Assembly (NCBI GenBank): GCA_965246905.1
Contig: CBDFFZ010000002.1
Coordinates: forward strand, 1-64,000
Reading direction: 5' to 3'
Length of the DNA: 64,000 nt
Source of the DNA: UBA1952 sp965246905
Lineage (GTDB): Bacteria > Bacteroidota > Bacteroidia > Chitinophagales > Chitinophagaceae
In this document: piece after piece, positions 59,903-64,000 of the stretch
How positions within the stretch are numbered: the stretch's first letter is position 1
How the letters are laid out: each line of letters starts with the position of its first letter
Program-made: the position numbers and the translations under genes
The notes under the pieces: model-generated
Told to the model about the DNA's origin: nothing
What the model saw: the letters and a program-made list of their open reading frames with translations, nothing else
Databases searched by the model: none

Positions 59903-61041
59903 AGCCCGGGTGCAGCAAGCGCATTATTGAATGGTATGATGCCGTAGCGGCATTGCCCGCCGCCTGGGATGCTGCGCTGCCTACCGGACATTTCCTGATG
60001 CGGGCCTCCCTTACGGCGCATGAGCGTGCGGCGCTCCCGCAGGTAAGAACCATGTATGGTGCGGTAATGCAGGGCGCGGCAATTGCTGCGCAGGCGGCCT
60101 TCCAGGTGCTTACCCTGCGGGATGAGCATCTTAACCAAACTGCGCTGAAGGGCTGGCAGCTGGTTGCCTGGCGCCTGTTTGCCAAAGCGGCAAAGCCCAA
60201 GCTGATGGTTGCCGGCCAACTCTTCCGCCATGATGTGGCTTCTTTTTTTTCGGGGGATGCCCGCGCGCCATTCGATGCCTTTAATGATTACTGCGGGATG
60301 ATCCGGCAGGCTTTGAGCCGCAGTTGCGCACAGGCGGTATTGGTAAAGGAGCCGCCGGAAGCCTTTGTGCCTTACTTCCAGCATTATGCGCCGGAATATT
60401 TATTGCTGCGCAATGATAGCTCCATGCAGCTGGCGATACCGGAGGAGTGGGCCACCCTCGCCGATTATGAAAAGAGCCTGAAGCATAAGTATGCGCAGCG
60501 GCTGCGTAAAGTGCGGCAGTCGTGGGCGGGGCTGGAGGTGCGTGAACTGGGCGCGGAGGAAGTAGCGGAAAATGCAGCGCGCCTTTATGAGCTGTACCTC
60601 CAGGTTACGGAGCATCAGCCGGTGCGGCTCGGGCTGCTGAGCCAGGCATTCATCCCGGAGCTGAAACATTTTTATGGCGACAGGCTGAAGGTTTGGGGCA
60701 TTTATGAAGGCGGGGTGATGATCGCCTTTGCCTCTGCCTGGGTGCAGGACGGAAGCTTCGATATGTTTTACATCGGGTTTGATTATGCGCGGAATGGCGC
60801 ACTCCAGCTCTATTTCAATATCCTGTTCTTTGCGATCGAGCAGGCTATCGCTTTCCGGAAGCCGCAATTGATCCTGGGGCGCACGGCTTTGGAGGCAAAG
60901 GCGCGCGTAGGCTGCCGGCCTGAATACCTGCATACATTCCTTTACATTAAAAACCCGCTGCTGCGCGCTGTTGTGGGCAGGATGCAGCAGCGCCTTACGG
61001 AAGGCACGGGCGAGTGGGAGAACCGGCATCCTTTTAAATAG
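59899..61041 (+). CDS. GNAT/FemAB-like acyl- or aminoacyltransferase
   Basis: A protein of 380 residues with two GNAT-like halves. The C-terminal half has the features of the BioF2-like/Acetyltransf_6 group: EKSLKHKYAQRLRKVRQSW, YELYLQVTEHQPVRLGLLS and FYIGFDYARNGALQLYFNILFFAIEQA. Such proteins act in envelope or small-molecule modification, and some resemble FemX. The substrate is unknown. Translational coupling to the upstream GNAT suggests a two-step modification, which is an inference. Confidence 0.78.
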   Translation: MKPGCSKRIIEWYDAVAALPAAWDAALPTGHFLMRASLTAHERAALPQVRTMYGAVMQGAAIAAQAAFQVLTLRDEHLNQTALKGWQLVAWRLFAKAAKPKLMVAGQLFRHDVASFFSGDARAPFDAFNDYCGMIRQALSRSCAQAVLVKEPPEAFVPYFQHYAPEYLLLRNDSSMQLAIPEEWATLADYEKSLKHKYAQRLRKVRQSWAGLEVRELGAEEVAENAARLYELYLQVTEHQPVRLGLLSQAFIPELKHFYGDRLKVWGIYEGGVMIAFASAWVQDGSFDMFYIGFDYARNGALQLYFNILFFAIEQAIAFRKPQLILGRTALEAKARVGCRPEYLHTFLYIKNPLLRAVVGRMQQRLTEGTGEWENRHPFK

Positions 61042-61125
61042 GGGCTTTACGGTGGAAGGGCGGTGTATCTTTTGCCCTTACAGGGCGTGGCTCTATCTGC
61101 ATAATAATTTTGCTACAAAGCTTAT

Positions 61126-61138
61126 GCACCTACGGTGC
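61126..61138. repeat. Small REP-like hairpin
   Basis: GCACC-TAC-GGTGC, preceded by CTACAAAGCTTAT. I recall this pattern from intergenic repeats in Bacteroidota, but cannot confirm a family without a search. Confidence 0.4.
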
Positions 61139-61662
61139 GGAGAAAGAGGTAATAGGCTGCAAAATGCTTAAAGAGGCAGATGGCTATTTTCCTTGGTTGC
61201 CGCCATTAATGTAAGCCTACCTTCTCCAAATTCATTGATTTATCCCTGGCAAAGCACAGATGCTCTTTATAGCGGTATATAATGCCACCTTCTAAGTGTA
61301 AAGTATCGTGATCTTTACATTAAGCTTGCCATACTAAGCTTTAGGCAAGGCATTGCCATGTATTACGCTGGGGATGCCTGAGTTAGTCATTCAAGTAGAG
61401 TCATAGATTAGCGAAATCCCAGACTTCACCCGCTCCAGCGTTGCGTCCTCTTACGCGTGCAATGTATGCGCCTTTGTGCAAGGGAATAGTAAGTTTATAC
61501 AACGTCTCTACACATTGCAACGTCTTTACGGAAACCTGCCTTTATAGCGTTGCCTACGGGCATCTGAAAAATCACAGCAATCAAATAAATCACAGTTTTG
61601 ACAATTACCGTGAAGTGAAGTCCCCCCGCACTGCGCCGCTAATTCGTGTATGCCGGTTGAAC

Positions 61663-61697
61663 GACTTGGCAAGTTTTCCTTCGGAACTTGCCAAGTC
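61663..61697. repeat. 13-bp perfect hairpin (ACTTGGCAAGT type)
   Basis: GACTTGGCAAGTT / AACTTGCCAAGTC with a 9-nt loop (TTCCTTCGG). It is in noncoding sequence far from any gene end on the left and 224 nt downstream of the DinD-like gene on the minus strand. It lacks a T-tract, so a REP-like element is more likely than a terminator. Confidence 0.65.
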
Positions 61698-61920
61698 TGC
61701 GTATGAGCCCGCGCAATAGCCAGCCGCAGGGTGCACCCCCCATTTTTAAACATACCTGGGTTCAGAAGCAGAATTTTCTATCGTTGCAAAGGCGTGCTTA
61801 GTAAACAGGCTTAAATATTTGGTTTTGGCCCTTTTTCATAAAATTGTTGTTTTGAAAAAGCAATAGTAGGCCGGCACGGCGGCGGGCCTGTTGACATTTA
61901 TCAAATTCGTGTGGGAGCAT

Positions 61921-62262
61921 CTATTTTTTCCGGAGAAAATAGAGCTGCGCGTGGGCTACGCGCTCATTGCGGCTGTTGCCGTTTACGAGCAGCAGATAGC
62001 TCCCGAGATCAGTAAGCTGCCAGTCAGGGTGTACGCCCCCGGCACCATGCACATATACTTTGCGGAAGTGATGCGAGATGTTGATATGCATGGTGCAGCA
62101 CACTTCAAAAGTGCGGGTAAGCGCCTGCTCAAAATCGCTTTCTGTGTGATAGCCCAGCTCATCCATAAGCTCGCTGGCAAGGTGGCGCAGGGGCAGGCGT
62201 AGATACGCGCGCAGTGCTTCTGCTTCTAAATAATCATCGAGGGGCTCCCATTTCTTAAGCAT
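61921..62262 (-). CDS. Small DinD-like domain protein paired with DnaJ
   Basis: A protein of 113 residues. Its last half (HHFRKVYVHGAGGVHPDWQLTDLGSYLLLVNGNSRNERVAHAQLYFLRKK) follows the pattern of the C-terminal core of DNA-damage-inducible protein D (HFxxV, then LTRYACYLIxxNGD and AxxQTYF). The first half is helical (EALRAYLRLPLRHLASELMDELGYH). It begins 4 nt after the dnaJ/cbpA stop, in the place where CbpM, the DnaJ modulator, is found in other bacteria, but its sequence is not CbpM-like. The DinD resemblance is by eye and needs profile confirmation. Confidence 0.65.
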   Translation of the reverse strand: MLKKWEPLDDYLEAEALRAYLRLPLRHLASELMDELGYHTESDFEQALTRTFEVCCTMHINISHHFRKVYVHGAGGVHPDWQLTDLGSYLLLVNGNSRNERVAHAQLYFLRKK

Positions 62263-62266
62263 GCCT

Positions 62267-63196
62267 TTACGCTGTTTTAAGGTTGGCTAACTGGGTGAAT
62301 AATGCACGCTCCTCATCAGTAAGCTTTTTGGGCACTTCGAGCTGCACGCGGATGTAGGCATCGCCCTGTACTCCTTCTTTTCCGTACACGGGCATGCCCA
62401 TGCCTTTGAGGCGAAAGGTCTTGCCGCTGTCTGTACCGGCGGGGATATTCATAGAGATGGTTTTATCCATCGTTCTTACGGGTGCCTTGCCTCCGAGCGT
62501 TGCGGTGATAATATCCAGCGGCTGATCGAAGTAAAGGTCATCGCCGCGGCGCTCGATATGCGGGGTTTCGGCTACCTGGATAGTAAGCAGCAGATCGCCG
62601 GGGTCACCGCCTTCCGGGCTTTGCGCACCTTTGCCTTTGAGGCGCAGGATTTGCCCATCTATAATGCCGGGCTTTATTTTAAGATTCAGCGATTGATTGT
62701 TGAGCGAGATCTGTTTGGTGGCGCCGTGGTAAGCATCCTGCAAAGAAATTTCGAAAGAGGCCTGGTAATCCTGCCCGCGGAATGATTGCCTGCCGCGCCT
62801 GCCACCGGGCGCTCTGCCATCGCCACTGAAGAACTGGCTGAAAAAATCTGAGAAATCAGTATCGCCAAATCCATCTTCGCCCTGAAAGCTGCCGCTGTAT
62901 TGCCGGCCGCTGTTGGCCCACTGCGAGCGGTCGAAGCCTCCATTGCCAGGCTGGCTGCCTTGCTGCTGGTAGTATTTCCAGTTTTCGCCAAGTTCATCGT
63001 ACTTGGTGCGTTTTTCGGGGTCGCTCAGCACCTCATTGGCCTCATTGGCTTCCTTGAATTTTTCCTCTGCCTTTTTATCATCGGGGTTTTTATCGGGGTG
63101 ATATTTTATGGCCAGCTTACGGTAAGCCTTTTTTATATCTTCGGACGAAGCTTTTTTATCTATGCCCAGAATTTTGTAGTAATCCTTGTATTCCAT
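62267..63196 (-). CDS. cbpA: DnaJ/CbpA-type co-chaperone
   Basis: A protein of 309 residues with an N-terminal J domain (MEYKDYYKILGIDKKASSED, with the HPD motif in IKYHPDKNPDDKKAEEKF), a Gly/Phe-rich linker (QGSQPGNGGFDRSQW) and a DnaJ C-terminal substrate-binding domain (QDYQASFEISLQDAYHGATKQI, then KIKPGIIDGQILRLKGKG). There is no zinc-finger domain, so it is a class B J protein like CbpA. It stimulates DnaK ATPase. A near-consensus -7 box (TACCTTTT, plus 63204-63211) is 7 nt before the ATG. The gene is co-transcribed with the DinD-like gene. Confidence 0.92.
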   Translation of the reverse strand: MEYKDYYKILGIDKKASSEDIKKAYRKLAIKYHPDKNPDDKKAEEKFKEANEANEVLSDPEKRTKYDELGENWKYYQQQGSQPGNGGFDRSQWANSGRQYSGSFQGEDGFGDTDFSDFFSQFFSGDGRAPGGRRGRQSFRGQDYQASFEISLQDAYHGATKQISLNNQSLNLKIKPGIIDGQILRLKGKGAQSPEGGDPGDLLLTIQVAETPHIERRGDDLYFDQPLDIITATLGGKAPVRTMDKTISMNIPAGTDSGKTFRLKGMGMPVYGKEGVQGDAYIRVQLEVPKKLTDEERALFTQLANLKTA

Positions 63197-63335
63197 GATG
63201 GTGAAAAGGTAAGCGTATTACTGCATTTGCTTACCGGCATCAATTTCATGCCTCCGCAGGCAGTGCCAGCGCACCTGCATAGCGATCAATCAAATGAAAA
63301 ATTGATACATTTACAGGCATCTAAAATAAAAGATC

Positions 63336-64000
63336 ATGAAACCAGCCTTATTACCCTGCGCCCTTGTCCTGCTGCTTGGCTTCAGCATTAGCTCCTGCAA
63401 AAAAGATGATAATGGTGGCGGTACCTGCCGGCTTGCTACTGCACATATTAAAATACCTGGCGGCTATGATGCCACTACTAAGGTAACCTATGATACCACC
63501 GGAAGGATGGTTGGCAATATAGTAAGCGGCTCTGCAAGTAAGGTGAGCACCTTTACTTATAAAGGTGATACGATTCTTGTAAAGGAAACCAACGGCATCG
63601 CAATTACTGATTACAAAGTGATCCGCAATAGCAATGGCAATATAAAAGACCTCATTGGCTATGTTGTAAACAGTGGCGCTATTGGCTTCACCGTGCATTA
63701 TGATTACAATGGCAGCGGCAAAGTATTCAAACAAACCACTACCTATCCTCTGGGAGTACCAACAGAATACACAACAAATTACAATGCCGCCGGTGATGCT
63801 ACGGATGCCAAAAATCCGGTCTCCTCATCTACAGGCATTACCTACCAGTATTATACAGACCAGCCTTACCAGACTGGTGATGCAAAAGGGGTGAGTAATA
63901 TATTGACCTATGGCGCCAATGCGCTGACCAATACGCATATCCTGCGCTCCGAAACCTCACAGACGGCTACTGGCGGCACTTTAGTTACAACGTACAACTA
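63336..64000 (+). CDS. Hypothetical lipoprotein, 3' end outside the window
   Basis: ATG 63336 opens a frame that continues beyond the window (221 codons seen). The product starts with a lipoprotein signal (ALVLLLGFSISSCKKDDNGG; Cys after ISS), the usual Bacteroidota SCKKDD form. The mature part is rich in Tyr/Thr/Gly and has a YD-like strand pattern (KVTYDTTGRMVGNI, then YDYNGSGKVFKQTT, then TYGANALTNTHIL). This could be a DUF4595-type or RHS-like beta-sheet domain, but I do not name it. It is divergent from the cbpA operon. Confidence 0.75.
   Translation, partial: MKPALLPCALVLLLGFSISSCKKDDNGGGTCRLATAHIKIPGGYDATTKVTYDTTGRMVGNIVSGSASKVSTFTYKGDTILVKETNGIAITDYKVIRNSNGNIKDLIGYVVNSGAIGFTVHYDYNGSGKVFKQTTTYPLGVPTEYTTNYNAAGDATDAKNPVSSSTGITYQYYTDQPYQTGDAKGVSNILTYGANALTNTHILRSETSQTATGGTLVTTYN

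Larger units (their letters stand above)
61042..61920. other. Long intergenic region with small hairpins, no gene seen
   Basis: These 879 bases contain no convincing gene. Seen are hairpins at 61126-61138 (GCACC-TAC-GGTGC) and 61663-61697, a GCCC/GGGC pair near 61074-61086, and two AACGTCTNTACR-like segments about 18 nt apart near 61501-61533. A frame at 61441-61719 has no protein-like properties. Confidence 0.5.

Noticed and set aside
61441..61719. 92-residue open frame in the 61-kb gap
   Set aside because: Crosses the 13-bp hairpin and shows no recognisable domain or compositional support.
1..64000. tRNA, rRNA or riboswitch genes
   Set aside because: I read for cloverleaf arms and conserved rRNA sequence and saw none; a covariance-model search would be decisive.

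Overview
The window is a chromosomal segment of a Bacteroidota bacterium, most likely Chitinophagaceae or a close relative. The evidence is a secreted PKD protein with a type IX secretion C-terminal domain, families largely restricted to the phylum (DUF4199, DUF4836, DUF6934, BatA/VWA), few Shine-Dalgarno sequences, and Bacteroidota -7 boxes (TAnnTTTG) sitting just before start codons. Hand-counted rows of ordinary coding DNA are about 52% GC. No rRNA, tRNA, CRISPR array or prophage was seen.

Layout. 1-4.5 kb: the 3' part of feoB, broken by two single-base insertions, then dxs and a DUF6934/56-residue pair. 4.6-12.2 kb (minus strand): LtaS-like sulfatase, L,D-transpeptidase, PKD/T9SS protein, hppD and an AI-2E-type permease. 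12.4-13.5 kb: a three-gene YtxH/holin-like/basic-protein operon resembling enterobacterial yqjD-yqjE-yqjK. 13.8-16.7 kb: two unknowns, the second cut off by a decayed IS5-type insertion sequence. 17-25.2 kb (minus): DUF349, DUF4197, then an operon of BatA-VWA, a dihydroorotase-like protein lacking metal ligands, DUF4199 and a glycosyltransferase. 25.3-32.6 kb: DUF1640-like, a second glycosyltransferase, an RNA m5C methyltransferase, SCO, and a lipoprotein/DUF4836/DUF4836-like operon. 33.6-43.9 kb: housekeeping genes leuS, a FAD oxidase, maf, a UbiA-type prenyltransferase, pyrE, NUDIX and ligA. 44.5-51.2 kb (minus): an envelope operon (NDP-mannose pyrophosphorylase, aminotransferase, DUF2339, DUF3999) and an Nfu protein. 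51.4-61 kb: two Asn/Thr-rich secreted proteins, mfd, a TlpA-like protein, a lipoprotein, a VWA protein and two overlapping GNATs. 61.9-64 kb: dnaJ/cbpA paired with a DinD-like protein, and a partial lipoprotein.

The most unusual content is intergenic. Four separate gaps contain contiguous tandem arrays whose unit is exactly 21 bp but whose sequences are unrelated (6717-6779, 16806-16910, 32783-32971, 44304-44471). Several families of palindromic, REP-like elements are also dispersed between genes, including a two-hairpin composite with a conserved 14-nt spacer and a GATCCCTGCGGGATGACAAAG family clustered at 33.1-33.3 and 43.96-44.2 kb. Other oddities are an AT-rich island inside leuS, the ligand-less dihydroorotase, and start codons so close to -7 boxes that leaderless transcripts are likely.
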